This document shows, in pieces, positions 52,501 through 61,206 of a DNA stretch of 64,000 nucleotides (within the stretch, counting starts at the first letter, position 1; the number at the start of each line of letters is the position of its first letter). This stretch comes from Chlorobium sp. (GTDB lineage: Bacteria > Bacteroidota > Chlorobiia > Chlorobiales > Chlorobiaceae), in NCBI GenBank assembly GCA_005862285.1, contig SZXW01000014.1, positions 207,514-271,513 of the forward strand. The letters are read 5' to 3'. The translations under genes were made by a program, and so were the position numbers. Below the pieces are notes generated by a model. That model had not been told where the DNA came from. It worked only from the letters and a program-made list of their open reading frames with translations, and made no database searches.

Positions 52501-52864
52501 CAGGCGCCTTGCGCGCACGCTGGAACCAGGCATGCTGGTCGGAGGTATGGTTCACCACCAGCTCGGTGATGACCTTCAGGCCGCGGCTGTGTGCCTCATC
52601 GAGAAATTCCCTGAAATCTTCGAGTGTTCCATAATCAGGGTTGACTGACATGTAATCAGCAATATCGTAACCGTCATCCCTCAGCGGCGAAGGATAGAAA
52701 GGAAGAAGCCAGATAGCCGTAACCCCGATGCTTTCGAGATAACCGAGCTTCTGCCGGAGCCCCTGGAAATCGCCGATGCCGTCGTTGTTGCTGTCGTAGA
52801 ATGTCTTTACATGCGCCTCGTAAATAATCGCGTCCTTATACCAGAGCGGTTCGGGTTGATACAT
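49562..52864 (-). CDS. treS: Trehalose synthase-maltokinase fusion (TreS-Mak)
   Basis: An 1100-residue two-domain protein. Residues 1-550 are a GH13 trehalose synthase: YEAHVKTFYDSNNDGIGDF near residue 15, the nucleophile in DGLRLDAVPYLYE near residue 199, the acid in LLAEANQWPED near residue 240 and the transition-state Asp in FLRNHDEL near residue 310. Residues 600-1100 are a maltokinase with the phosphotransferase motifs IHGDYHLGQ near residue 958 and IIDFEGEP near residue 976. Together they turn trehalose into maltose and then maltose-1-phosphate, the donor for GlgE, encoded 50 bases upstream on the same strand. Confidence 0.95.
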   Translation of the reverse strand: MYQPEPLWYKDAIIYEAHVKTFYDSNNDGIGDFQGLRQKLGYLESIGVTAIWLLPFYPSPLRDDGYDIADYMSVNPDYGTLEDFREFLDEAHSRGLKVITELVVNHTSDQHAWFQRARKAPAGSPERNFYVWSDDPNKYSETRIIFQDFEASNWTYDPVAGQYFWHRFFHHQPDLNFENPEVQRALFDVLDFWLGMGVDGLRLDAVPYLYEAEGTNCENLPQTFEFLRKFRAYVDEHYPNRMLLAEANQWPEDSAAYFGTGDMCHMNFHFPLMPRMYMALAMEDRFPIIDILEQTPEIPETCQWASFLRNHDELTLEMVTDEERDYMRRVYARDPKARINLGIRRRLAPLMNNDRRRIELMNIMLLSLPGTPVLYYGDEIGMGDNFYLGDRDGVRTPMQWNGDRNAGFSRANPQQLLLPVIIDPEYHYEAVNVEVQESNVNSLLWWMRHTLATARRYKSLSRGTIEFIQVNNPKVLSFIRRYEDETILTVVNLSRNAQAVMFDLSHFEGYIPEEVFSMNRFPKIRKTPYMVALGSYGYFWLKLVKDTEGAEGQPSMDKPFACVSRWQLLFAGKTREMLETEILPRYYRASRWFGGKARTIMRIAIVDTIPVTGIDKAKLLVTEVYYASGENELYQLPVSFTPVSSISSGDDSFRKRVIARAVVGDEEGYLCDATYDNQFLSKLFQLLAGRDAWKGKSGLVSGVKSTAVEALQEKLANGEVEPELMGAEQTNTSIRYHNELCFKLYRRIENGVSPEVEMCSALSDRTSFRNLPRYLGSLTYDQNRASRFSLGILQNYVPNEGDAWQLSLGYVKRYYDDVLARIHTGISLPELPRLSGDPVKLPAVMHELLGEAWLGMIEKLAERTAEMHLSLASLENDPAFAPEPFTTLYQRSIYQAMCEQVKRTVILIREIKSKLSEEQQHLCNQLLQKHKQLLQQFDPVRIEKIDSLKIRIHGDYHLGQVLYTGKDFAIIDFEGEPAKSLSERKIKRSVFRDISGMLRSFDYAAFNVLHKGSTVFRTEDRALLEPWADRWGFYVGQHFIDTYFEKTADSNIVPAEQDQREHLMRAYLMNKAVYELNYELNNRPEWVDIPLRGILKILES

Positions 52865-52914
52865 TGTAACGTCTTGTAAATATTGTTGTTAAATAAATTA
52901 TCGAAAAATAATCG

Positions 52915-54933
52915 TCAGGTTAGCATGACTCGGAAAATATGGGCCGGCACCACATGCGGGTTCACTTCGATATAGTTCCATTCTCCGTTCCATTCATAGC
53001 GGCTGCCTGTCAGCAGGTCTTCGACCGCAAAACGGTGATCGTGCGGTTTCCGGAACATCTCGAGCGGAAACCTGAGCCATCCGTTCTGCATGGCATTCGG
53101 ATCAAGATTGACGACCGTCAGAATGATGTTGCCGTCATCCTCCGAACGCTTCACATAGCCCATCAGCATCCCGTGCTCCTGGCCGGGTGCTGAATCGATG
53201 CGCACAAAAGCGAGATCGTTCGTCTGCTGAAGTGCGGGGTTCTCCTTGCGGATCCGGTTGATGCGGGTTATTTCGGCCCTGATATTTCCCGGACGGTCGA
53301 GGTCCCACCGCTTTATCTCGTATTTTTCCGAATCGAGATACTCCTCCTTGCCTTCGGCTACCGGCACGTGCTCGCAGAGCTCGTAAGCCGGGCCGTACAT
53401 GCCGTAGTTGGAAGAGAGCGTAGCGGCAAGCACCATACGGATGATGAATGTCGTCCGGTTCCCGCTGTGGAACTCTTCATGAAGGATATCCGGGGTGTTG
53501 GGCCAGAAATTCGGGCGCATGAAATGTTTCAGCGGTGAAGAGGTCAGTTCTGTAAGGTATTCCTGGAGCTCATGCTTGTTGTTGCGCCAGGTGAAGTAGC
53601 TGTATGACTGGCTGTAGCCGGCCTTCGCAAGCCTTGCCATGAGCTTCGGCCTGGTAAAGGCCTCGGCGAGATAGACTGTGTCTGGATAATCCTCTTTGAT
53701 CGAAGCGATCGCCCATTCCCAGAATGGAAACGCCTTGGTATGGGGATTGTCGACACGGAAAATCTTCACCCCTTTGTCTATCCAGAAGAGAAAAATGCTT
53801 TTCAGCTCGATCCAGAGGTTCTTCCAGTCAGCTGTCTCGAAATCGATCGGCAGGATGTCTTCGTATCTCTTCGGCGGGTTTTCAGCAAACTGTACGGTAC
53901 CGTCGGGACGCCACTTGAACCATTGCGGATGCTCCTGCACCCAGGGGTGGTCGGGAGAACACTGGAACGCGATATCGAGCGCGACGGAAATACCATGGCT
54001 TTCAGCATCCCCGACAAATGCTTCGAACTCTTCGATCGTACCGAGCTCAGGATGAACAGCCTTATGCCCGCCGTCTTTGTTGCCGATCGCCCAGCAGCTT
54101 CCGGGATCGTCCGGGACTGCCGAAAGGGAGTTGTTTCTGCCTTTGCGCTTGGCGTAGCCGATCGGATGGATCGGAGGAAGGTAGATGATATCGAACCCCA
54201 TGCCCGCGATCATCGGCAGAAGGCGTCGGCAGTCGTTGAAGGTCCCGTGTCTGCGTGGCACTTCGCCCCACGAACGGGGAAATAATTCATACCATGCGCC
54301 GAACCCTGCTTTTCTCTGCTCGACCGTGACGCCGAGCTCCTTTTCATAGACAGATGCATGCGATTTGTCCGGATAAAGCTCCATTAGCCGGACAAGCTCA
54401 TCGCCAAGTCCTGCAGCAACAGCATTTTGAATGTCTTCAGAATGCATGAGTGCCGCAATTTTTTTGAGTTTCACGGCATCCGCATTCGAAGCAATTGCAA
54501 TTGCTCCATCTACCAGCAAAGCTCCTGTCTGCAGGTCGAGCGAAACATCCTGCCCGGCATCGACCTTTTTTGCCAAGCCTTTTTTCCATGTCAGGAAATG
54601 ATCTGCCCATGCCTCGACGGTATAGAAGTACTTTCCGGGGGTTCCGACAGAAAATGAAGCTTTCCAAAGGTCATTGCCGATCGGCTCCATGGGAACCCGC
54701 TGCCATTCATCGGTTCCTTCGGGCCGGTAACAGAGTTCCGCCCGGACCGTGTCAGCGCCGTCGACGAAAATATCGGCTTCCACGGCAAGGCTGCCGCCCT
54801 CGACCGCTTTCGCATGGTACTTTCCTCCGTCGAGTTCCGGAGAAACATTTTCAATGACCACCCGCTGACGGCCGTCGAACTCCCGACTGATGCAGCTGGA
54901 GACCTTCCGGAGAAATACTGTGTCCATCTTCAT
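52915..54933 (-). CDS. glgE: Alpha-1,4-glucan:maltose-1-phosphate maltosyltransferase GlgE
   Basis: A 672-residue GH13 enzyme. The N-terminal beta-sandwich domain (DUF3416 type) spans about residues 25-120; the barrel follows, with FYELFPRSW-like start (WYELFPRSWGE near residue 214). The catalytic nucleophile lies in FRVDNPHTKAFPFW near residue 392 and the general acid in YLAEAFTRPKL near residue 422. GlgE adds maltose units from maltose-1-phosphate to alpha-glucans. It lies immediately before the TreS-maltokinase gene on the same strand, giving the whole trehalose-to-glucan route in one operon. Confidence 0.95.
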   Translation of the reverse strand: MKMDTVFLRKVSSCISREFDGRQRVVIENVSPELDGGKYHAKAVEGGSLAVEADIFVDGADTVRAELCYRPEGTDEWQRVPMEPIGNDLWKASFSVGTPGKYFYTVEAWADHFLTWKKGLAKKVDAGQDVSLDLQTGALLVDGAIAIASNADAVKLKKIAALMHSEDIQNAVAAGLGDELVRLMELYPDKSHASVYEKELGVTVEQRKAGFGAWYELFPRSWGEVPRRHGTFNDCRRLLPMIAGMGFDIIYLPPIHPIGYAKRKGRNNSLSAVPDDPGSCWAIGNKDGGHKAVHPELGTIEEFEAFVGDAESHGISVALDIAFQCSPDHPWVQEHPQWFKWRPDGTVQFAENPPKRYEDILPIDFETADWKNLWIELKSIFLFWIDKGVKIFRVDNPHTKAFPFWEWAIASIKEDYPDTVYLAEAFTRPKLMARLAKAGYSQSYSYFTWRNNKHELQEYLTELTSSPLKHFMRPNFWPNTPDILHEEFHSGNRTTFIIRMVLAATLSSNYGMYGPAYELCEHVPVAEGKEEYLDSEKYEIKRWDLDRPGNIRAEITRINRIRKENPALQQTNDLAFVRIDSAPGQEHGMLMGYVKRSEDDGNIILTVVNLDPNAMQNGWLRFPLEMFRKPHDHRFAVEDLLTGSRYEWNGEWNYIEVNPHVVPAHIFRVMLT

Positions 54934-55211
54934 TGATTCTTGTTGACTTTCGGGATTTCCCGGACATGAAACAGTTATTCCGGCCGATATACCTGATTTT
55001 GAACTGATCGGGAATCCTCCGGGACTTTTCTCATTCTACAATTATAAGTAGGGAAAATAGGAAAACTCCTTTACTTTTTTGCGTGGATATACCGCGATTT
55101 TGAAATGTCCGGAAAATCATGGAAAACCTTTCAGTGCTTTGATTTCTTGTGAAAAACATTATTCTATGTAAGTCAAATTGAAATATCAGTATATAAACAG
55201 CAGAGCAAACC

Positions 55212-56307
55212 ATGTTTGAACCACAAAAGGAACGACTGCAGGAGATTGACAATCGCCTGGAACAGTTACGGAGGTATCTTTGACGTCGATGAACGCAAAG
55301 ATAAAATTTACGACCTCGAAAAAATAACCGCCGATCCGGCATTCTGGAACGACCAGAAAGAAGCCAACAAGGTGCTCAAGGAGCTGAGCGAGCATAAATC
55401 ATGGACCGAAGGGTATGAAAAGCTTCTCGCAAAAGCCATCGCTTGCAGGAATGAGCTTGAAATAGCCGAAGAGCTCGGTGACGAGAGTTTCGGTGACGAA
55501 CTTTCGGCATCGATTGCATCGGTCGAACAGGAGATAGCTGCCATCGAGTTCAAGAACATGCTGTCGGGCAGGGACGATGCCGGCAACGCACTCATTACGA
55601 TCCATGCAGGAGCAGGAGGCACCGAAGCCCAGGACTGGGCTGAAATGCTCTACCGTATGTACATGCGCTGGGCTGAACGCAAAGGGTACAAGATCTTCAC
55701 CGACGATTACCAGGAAGGCGACGGAGCAGGCATCAAAACAGCTACTCTCGAAATCCAGGGGCCATATGCATACGGCTACCTGAAAGCTGAAAACGGCGTA
55801 CACCGGCTTGTGCGTGTTTCTCCGTTCGACTCGAACGCAAGGCGGCATACCTCTTTCGCCAGCGTCTTCACCTATCCCGAGGCACCTCCAGACGCGGAGA
55901 TCGAGGTCCGCAAGGATGACCTCGAACTTTCCACTTTCCGAAGCGGAGGCAAGGGCGGGCAGAACGTGAACAAGGTCGAGACCGCAGTCCGCATCAAGCA
56001 TATCCCGTCCGGAATCGTTGTCAGCTGTCAGGAAGAGCGTTCCCAGTTCCAGAACAGGGAACGGGCCATGAAAATGCTCATGGCACAACTCTACCAGCGC
56101 AAGCGGGAAGAAGAGGAGTCAAAAAAACGCGAGATCGAGGGCAAGAAGAAAAAAATCGAATGGGGCAGCCAGATCCGCAGCTATGTGATGGACGACCGCC
56201 GCATCAAGGACCACCGCACGAATTACGAACGTTTCGATATCGAAAACGTGCTTGACGGCGACCTTGACCAATTCATGGAGCGGTATCTCTCTGAATTCAG
56301 CGATTGA
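55212..56307 (+). CDS. prfB: Peptide chain release factor 2 (programmed +1 frameshift)
   Basis: The gene starts at ATG 55212; after 23 codons an in-frame TGA (55281-55283) is bypassed by a +1 shift at CTT TGA C, and the rest reads from 55282 in the other frame. The downstream part contains the GGQ peptidyl-hydrolysis motif ([15 protein letters not shown] near residue 246) and a TSFASV segment; SPF near residue 208 is the RF2 stop-codon recognition tripeptide. RF2 recognises TGA and TAA. The shift gives autoregulation: scarce RF2 allows the frameshift that makes RF2. A metallophosphoesterase gene follows. Confidence 0.95.
55269..55284 (+). promoter_or_regulatory. prfB: prfB +1 frameshift site
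   Basis: CGGAGG (55269-55274) acts as an internal Shine-Dalgarno 3 bases before CTT TGA C (55278-55284), the classic slippery stop. The same arrangement is known from most bacterial prfB genes; here AGG TAT CTT TGA C is retained exactly. Confidence 0.95.
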
Positions 56308-56332
56308 TAACCGAACCATTCAGAATCCCCTT

Positions 56333-57145
56333 ATGCGCTTCGGCATCATCACCGATATCCATTACGCTGCCGGCCAGGATGACAGGCCTCTTCAGGAGTG
56401 CACATCCGGCTGGCAGCGCAACGGCGTAAACTTCGTCATGCAGCTCGGCGATCTTGTTAGAGGTGACAACAAGGAGGAAGCGCGCATTGAGCTACACCAG
56501 GCGAAATCAGTTTTACAGTATTTTCAGGGAAACATTTACCATGTTCTCGGCAATCATTGCCTTGCTGTCCCTGAACAGGAACTGATGCAGGAACTCGGGC
56601 TCGATATGCCCTACTATTCGTTTGTTGTCGAGGATTTCCGTTTTATTCTGCTTTACGGCATGGATGTATCGATACACCGCAAACCTGAAACCCCTGAAGA
56701 CGCCGGCATGCTCGGGTATTATCTCGACCGCCCCGAACTGCATGATTACTGCGGTGCAATCGGCAAACAGCAGGAGGCATGGCTGCAGGAAGCGCTTGAA
56801 ATAGCGGACCGTTCGGGAGAGAAAGTCATCATCATCTGCCATTTTCCGCTGCTGCCGGAAACGACGGATGCGAAACACGGCCTGCTATGGAACCACCGTG
56901 AAATTTACGATATCCTCTCTTCATCATCAGCCGTCAAAGCCTGCCTCGGCGGCCATTACCACAATGGAGGCTATGCAATGGCACATGGCATCCATTTCAT
57001 CATACTTCCGGCATTCGTCAATCATGCCGAACACCCCTCCTTCCGCTCAGGCTCGGTGGAACTGGAGCGTTCGAAAATGGTGATCCGCAACCAGCACAAT
57101 GAAATCTTCTACGATCTTGACCTGAAACAAGGTCTCATACAGTAA
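56333..57145 (+). CDS. Metallophosphoesterase
   Basis: About 270 residues. The two-metal site is readable as GIITDIHYA at residue 4 (DxH), QLGDLVRGDN near residue 45 (GDxx), LGNHCLAV near residue 76 (GNH) and the histidines ICHFPLLP near residue 168 and LGGHYHNGG near residue 204 (GHxH). Relatives include ADP-ribose/CDP-alcohol diphosphatases and cyclic-nucleotide phosphodiesterases; the IHYAAG..R start resembles the ADPRibase-Mn group. No signal peptide. The ATG at 56333 is used; longer frames run into prfB. It follows prfB by 25 bases. Confidence 0.9.
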   Translation: MRFGIITDIHYAAGQDDRPLQECTSGWQRNGVNFVMQLGDLVRGDNKEEARIELHQAKSVLQYFQGNIYHVLGNHCLAVPEQELMQELGLDMPYYSFVVEDFRFILLYGMDVSIHRKPETPEDAGMLGYYLDRPELHDYCGAIGKQQEAWLQEALEIADRSGEKVIIICHFPLLPETTDAKHGLLWNHREIYDILSSSSAVKACLGGHYHNGGYAMAHGIHFIILPAFVNHAEHPSFRSGSVELERSKMVIRNQHNEIFYDLDLKQGLIQ

Positions 57146-57196
57146 TCGATATCATGGCTCCAGATTTCCCGTTATCGGCAGAATTGACTTCATTGC

Positions 57197-57460
57197 CTAA
57201 TCCGGGATCGACAAGGCGAACAACTGCATATCGATGAAGCCGGGAATATCACGTTCATCGACTTCGAGACTTGTATCCCGGCCACCGAACAGATAGGTGA
57301 AGTTTGTCACGGCACCTTTGACAACCAGTGACGTTTCGCCGAGATGGCAGAGTTTCGTGGGGTTCTGAAGCTCAGGCATCTGTTGCACTTTGTTTATCTG
57401 CCTTGAAGTTCCTGCCTGCCATTCACGCCATGACTCCCTTTTTTTTCCGCAGCAGCTCAT
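57197..57460 (-). CDS. Small cysteine-start protein, 87 residues
   Basis: Begins SCCGKKRESWREWQAG and continues LCHLGETSLVVKGAVTNFTYLF, with a VDERDIPGFI block near residue 72. Its ATG lies one base after the stop of the DUF1360 gene, so the two are translationally coupled. The beta-rich segment LVVKGAVTNFTYLFGG resembles small proteins I associate with phage-like or particle gene sets that also start with MxCCG, but the recollection is vague. No membrane helix. It is the last gene of a three-gene minus-strand cluster of unknown role. Confidence 0.65.
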   Translation of the reverse strand: MSCCGKKRESWREWQAGTSRQINKVQQMPELQNPTKLCHLGETSLVVKGAVTNFTYLFGGRDTSLEVDERDIPGFIDMQLFALSIPD

Positions 57461-57461
57461 T

Positions 57462-57785
57462 TCAACCAGTGTTATCGTTAGGTTCATTCCGTTTTTCACG
57501 GCTGGTCGCCTGCTCGAGAAGCGATGCCGAACCAGACAAGGCCAGCCAGAAGAGGACTCCTTCCGGAACATCCCTTGCCATGAAAACAGCGAAAGGCACG
57601 GAAATCCACATGCTTGAACAGTAGAAACAGTCCATTGCCCGGCCGGCCATGCTGTCACCCAGCAAAGCCCTGAGACGGACAACGAGGTCCCACGGTCCGT
57701 CCTCAGCCACGATCAGGTGCGTCATGCGCCATACCGCAAGCGAACCAAGTACGAACAGCATTTCAACAGACAAGGGAGGAAACAT
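57462..57785 (-). CDS. DUF1360-like small membrane protein
   Basis: About 107 residues. Two hydrophobic segments (VEMLFVLGSLAVWRMTHLIVAEDG at the start and MWISVPFAVFMARDVPEGVLFWLALSGSASLL later) flank FYCSSMW with a CxxC-like CFYC pair. WRMTHLIVAEDGPWDLVVRLR resembles the RLTRLLVED signature of DUF1360. The ATG at 57785 follows no strong ribosome binding site. It ends one base before the next gene and starts 81 bases after the stop of the 698-residue gene, with a hairpin between. Role unknown. Confidence 0.7.
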   Translation of the reverse strand: MFPPLSVEMLFVLGSLAVWRMTHLIVAEDGPWDLVVRLRALLGDSMAGRAMDCFYCSSMWISVPFAVFMARDVPEGVLFWLALSGSASLLEQATSREKRNEPNDNTG

Positions 57786-57803
57786 AGAACCGTCTGGATA
57801 AAT

Positions 57804-57837
57804 ACAGGTGCGGCAGAAATCATGTTGCCGCACCTGT
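57804..57837. terminator. 12-bp perfect hairpin between unknown-cluster genes
   Basis: ACAGGTGCGGCA at 57804-57815 pairs perfectly with TGCCGCACCTGT at 57826-57837 across a 10-base loop. It lies between the stop of the 698-residue gene and the DUF1360 gene. It is a strong stem but with weak T-runs; partial termination or mRNA processing are both possible. Confidence 0.55.
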
Positions 57838-57866
57838 TTGTTGATATTCAACGTGACAGAGTGTTA

Positions 57867-59963
57867 TCAATCACGATTGATGACGGCAACACCGATCGAC
57901 TGATCATAATAAATGTAAACAACATCTTTATACCAATCCGGAGGGACAAGATTTTCGCCCCATGCTCCAGATGGATTTATTGCCCGACTGTTTGCTCTGC
58001 ATCCAAATGAATAAGCCCCCTCTAATGCAGTATGATTGAGTTTATACCGCTGATACAGAGTATCCACGTTATCGGTTGATGAATCGTACCAATGCGCAGG
58101 ATTATTATAAGGATCACTTGTTGTTACAAATGCTCCACCACCACAACCACTGCTTACCAGATAAGCATCGCGGAAGTGATTGGCCGAAACACTGACTTCA
58201 TAAACCAGCTCGATATCCTGTGGCACCCCTGATTTGTTTCTGCTGATCGTAGGACAGGGTATTCCGAGGAGATTACGCAATTTGCTGTCATCCTCCCCTG
58301 CAAACTTCCATGCCCATCGTGTAACCGTTACTGTCGGCGCAGTATTGTCCGACTGGATGGCAACTTTGGACGAATAAGCGATATTGTTTTTTGAAGCATC
58401 TCCGATCTCAAGCATAAGAATTGTTTTCCCAAGGGTCGGCGGCGCCCAGTCAAGAAGGAGGTTCGGAAACATGAGATCCTCTCTGTTGACAGGATTTGAA
58501 GCGGAATCGAGAGGGTCCACCTTATACCACCCATTGGTATCCGAACTGATGAGAATCGGAGATCCTCCCGTTTTATGATAATTGTTCCAGGCAAGGCCGG
58601 TAATCGCTGAAAAATTGGTACCGCCATCCACGCTTTGCAGAATACGATAATTCACCGCCTTTTGTATTTTTACACAACCGGATAATTGCAGATACCCGCA
58701 GAAAGGTGTTTGAGCTGCATCTACAGGAACAGGTCTGTTGGGTCGCAAGGCATATCCGCTGACTGCATCAAAATAACTATAATCATAAAGAGGCATGAAC
58801 CCGGCAAACAGAATGGCTGGCTCTTTATCGCAAGGAATATCGTCCTTATTCGGCACTCCGCAAGCACGGCTCTCCCTTGCGATCTGACTTGCTGTCAGCG
58901 TGACATCAGGCAGAGGATCTGCGTCCCACCTTACATCGAAGAAGCTTTCCGAATATATGTTTTCTTGTATTCCATCTCCGTTCACATCCTGCGTCACACG
59001 GAAGGTTATGTCAGGCACATCGCGAAAGATATGCCATTCCGGCATCAGAATATCGTAACAACGAAGGAACGGCCCTATATACTTTTTCGGGTCAAATCCG
59101 GCTATTTCTTTAGCGGAATAATCCAGACCAAGCTTCATCGCAACTGCAGACCGGATCCCATCTAAAGCCGATGCGCCTTTAGCGGCAACAACACTTCCCT
59201 GCCCTGCAAGTGCCTGACGGAATTCCGCCGGTAATGGAGGAGGAAGTTCGGTTTCAAATGCCCGGGTATATAAAATATTCTTTGACGACAGGTTCTGAGC
59301 CCCGAAAGACCGGTTGGCTTTCAAAAGCTCGACCTTTTCAGCCGCTTTTCGAGCTGCTTTGCCTCCGATAGCTTCGAGAGCGGAAAGGGAAATGTTTGAA
59401 AAAATATCGACCGGTCCGGGATCAGGATCAGGAATAGGCGGCCAGGGGCCAACCGCTCCAGGATTTATTCTGTCGATCAGATCACCCAGTGACGGTCGTT
59501 TGAAAATGACAGGGAAACAAACACGCTCTCTTCGCCACCTGAGAATCCAGTCAATATCAAATCTGGGAATCTTAACGCAGAAATTACCGCATTTGTCTGT
59601 CGTTGTTGTCGCTATTACCTCGCGATGGCAGCGAATTGGAAAAAACCACCCCCATGGCTTTGCCTTGGGAAAATAACCGACAAGATTGCAATCCGTATCC
59701 TCGACGTACACTGTTGCAAAGGGTACAGGATATTCAACTCCGGTTACGGTATCCTTTTTGACAACCTTGCCGCATATTTCACGGAAAAATAAAAGCGAGG
59801 GATCGATTTTAAATCTCAACCGCTCGCTCGCTTCTTCAAGCGTAAGGTCCTTGATATTTTTCTTTTCTACGCCGCTATAATCGCTGAGAATAGCGACCTG
59901 TCGTGATGAAAGTATTTTCTTGTCAGGTGTTGCATGAACGTTCGTGCTCTTGGTCTTGGCCAT
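57867..59963 (-). CDS. Large protein of unknown function with N-terminal regulatory-type beta-sandwich
   Basis: A 698-residue protein with no signal peptide and no membrane helix. Residues about 62-155 (ICGKVVKKDTVTG to TTTTDKCGNFCVKIP) look like a carboxypeptidase-regulatory or collagen-binding-type beta-sandwich with four cysteines. A proline/Asp linker PPIPDPDPGP follows near residue 196. The C-terminal two thirds are Tyr/Trp-rich and contain FDVRWDADPLPDVTLTAS near residue 350 and GGTNFSAITGLAWNNY near residue 470. GGAGAG upstream of the ATG fixes the start. I do not recognise a family. Two short genes follow on the same strand. Confidence 0.8.
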   Translation of the reverse strand: MAKTKSTNVHATPDKKILSSRQVAILSDYSGVEKKNIKDLTLEEASERLRFKIDPSLLFFREICGKVVKKDTVTGVEYPVPFATVYVEDTDCNLVGYFPKAKPWGWFFPIRCHREVIATTTTDKCGNFCVKIPRFDIDWILRWRRERVCFPVIFKRPSLGDLIDRINPGAVGPWPPIPDPDPGPVDIFSNISLSALEAIGGKAARKAAEKVELLKANRSFGAQNLSSKNILYTRAFETELPPPLPAEFRQALAGQGSVVAAKGASALDGIRSAVAMKLGLDYSAKEIAGFDPKKYIGPFLRCYDILMPEWHIFRDVPDITFRVTQDVNGDGIQENIYSESFFDVRWDADPLPDVTLTASQIARESRACGVPNKDDIPCDKEPAILFAGFMPLYDYSYFDAVSGYALRPNRPVPVDAAQTPFCGYLQLSGCVKIQKAVNYRILQSVDGGTNFSAITGLAWNNYHKTGGSPILISSDTNGWYKVDPLDSASNPVNREDLMFPNLLLDWAPPTLGKTILMLEIGDASKNNIAYSSKVAIQSDNTAPTVTVTRWAWKFAGEDDSKLRNLLGIPCPTISRNKSGVPQDIELVYEVSVSANHFRDAYLVSSGCGGGAFVTTSDPYNNPAHWYDSSTDNVDTLYQRYKLNHTALEGAYSFGCRANSRAINPSGAWGENLVPPDWYKDVVYIYYDQSIGVAVINRD

Positions 59964-60297
59964 GATATCTCTCCTGTTTCAGTTTAAAGAATCGTTCAAC
60001 ATCCTTCCACTCCCCGAAACAATCAGGGACAATCCTGAAATTATTGTAATCGATAGTGCTTATTTGCCGAGGACCTCCTTTCGGCTCGAACGCCGGTCTG
60101 AAATTGGAAAAGGCAAACTGCAAGAAGATCTCCTCTTCCGGATAGAGGAAACAGTCTTCGAACTGTACAAGGTCAGGTTGATTTCTGACAACGGCTCTTA
60201 TGAAAACTTCTGAATGCGGATGATTATGCCTGGGGGCAGTTCATTCTTTAAATAAATATAACAATTGTTAAAACACAAAAACAAATTGCCGGGATGA
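59964..60297. other. Upstream region of the unknown cluster
   Basis: About 330 bases between the hydrolase gene and the 698-residue gene. It contains the palindrome TAACAATTGTTA at 60259-60270, identical to the one at 18329-18340. An 89-codon plus-strand ORF (59944-60213) lacks family features and overlaps the gene start, so I do not call it. Confidence 0.5.
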
Positions 60298-61086
60298 TTA
60301 AAGTCCCTTTTCGGTCAGCCATGCAATGATCAGGTCGGCTGCTTTCTGCCATTCCGGTTCGAGCATCATGCCATGGGCCATTCCGGGAACAATCTCCGCC
60401 GCCGTGTTATAAGCCCGAGCCGTCTCCTGCTCTTCGTCTACGGAAAACATGGCATCATTTGCAGCCGCAAGCACATAGAACGGAGCATTAACTTTACGTG
60501 GCTTCGGCAATGACGCAAAAAAAGTTTCGATCGTCATCACATAGGATTCATGTTGTAACCTTTCAAAATATCTTGCTATATCCGTGTCGGTCACAGATGG
60601 TGAAAATACAAGTTCTTTCAGCAATTGAGGGGTAGCCAGGAACTGTCCGGGATCAAAAAACAACAGATATCTGACAAACTGAACGGGATGCCTGCTTAAA
60701 AACCGCACAGCAAAACGTCCGGTTCCGTTCACTGGAATCGATGCAAGCAGAACTGCTGCCGGCGCATCGTGTTTTTCAAGGTACTTCTGGACCACATATC
60801 CACCCATCGAATGCCCGATGAGCACTGGTGAAATATTCAGGGAACTGATGACTTGCTCAAGATCGGCGACATAATCCCTCGAAGCACTGCACCACTTTAC
60901 TTTACCTGACCCTTCGCTCTTGCCGTGCCCGCGTAAACTTACGGCATGGGATTCGTATCCCTGACGGGCGAAATACGGAAGGAAATTCTCCCAGCAAGAC
61001 GCTGAATGACACATGCCGTGAACAAATAGAATAGGGGTAGGCCTTGCATTCCCTTCAGGTTTTCGGGTTATGATTTCAAGTTGCAT
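60298..61086 (-). CDS. Alpha/beta hydrolase
   Basis: About 262 residues. HGMCHSASCWENFLP near residue 22 is the oxyanion strand; the nucleophile elbow is GHSMGGY near residue 90; the acid lies in LAAANDAMFSVDE near residue 214 and the histidine in MAHGMML near residue 243. The fold and order are those of epoxide-hydrolase/lipase-type hydrolases. GGAGAA 6 bases before the ATG at 61086 fixes the start. No signal peptide. The substrate is unknown; the cap region FDPGQFLATPQLLKEL is short and hydrophobic. Confidence 0.9.
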   Translation of the reverse strand: MQLEIITRKPEGNARPTPILFVHGMCHSASCWENFLPYFARQGYESHAVSLRGHGKSEGSGKVKWCSASRDYVADLEQVISSLNISPVLIGHSMGGYVVQKYLEKHDAPAAVLLASIPVNGTGRFAVRFLSRHPVQFVRYLLFFDPGQFLATPQLLKELVFSPSVTDTDIARYFERLQHESYVMTIETFFASLPKPRKVNAPFYVLAAANDAMFSVDEEQETARAYNTAAEIVPGMAHGMMLEPEWQKAADLIIAWLTEKGL

Positions 61087-61206
61087 GATGTTCTCCGTAG
61101 ATGACACTTTACGCCGGCGCCTCCATAAATGGATGGGTCCATTCCCTGGAACGCAGGAAGGTCAAAATGGACGCCGGTGAGGAGATACTGTTTCGCCCAG
61201 AAAAGT

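Noticed and set aside
49529..52648. Plus-strand open frame of 1039 codons
   Set aside because: It lies fully antisense to treS-mak, whose domains and catalytic residues are clear. The long open frame is a by-product of codon bias on the other strand.
59944..60213. 89-codon plus-strand ORF
   Set aside because: Overlaps the start of the 698-residue gene on the other strand and shows no domain or convincing ribosome binding site.
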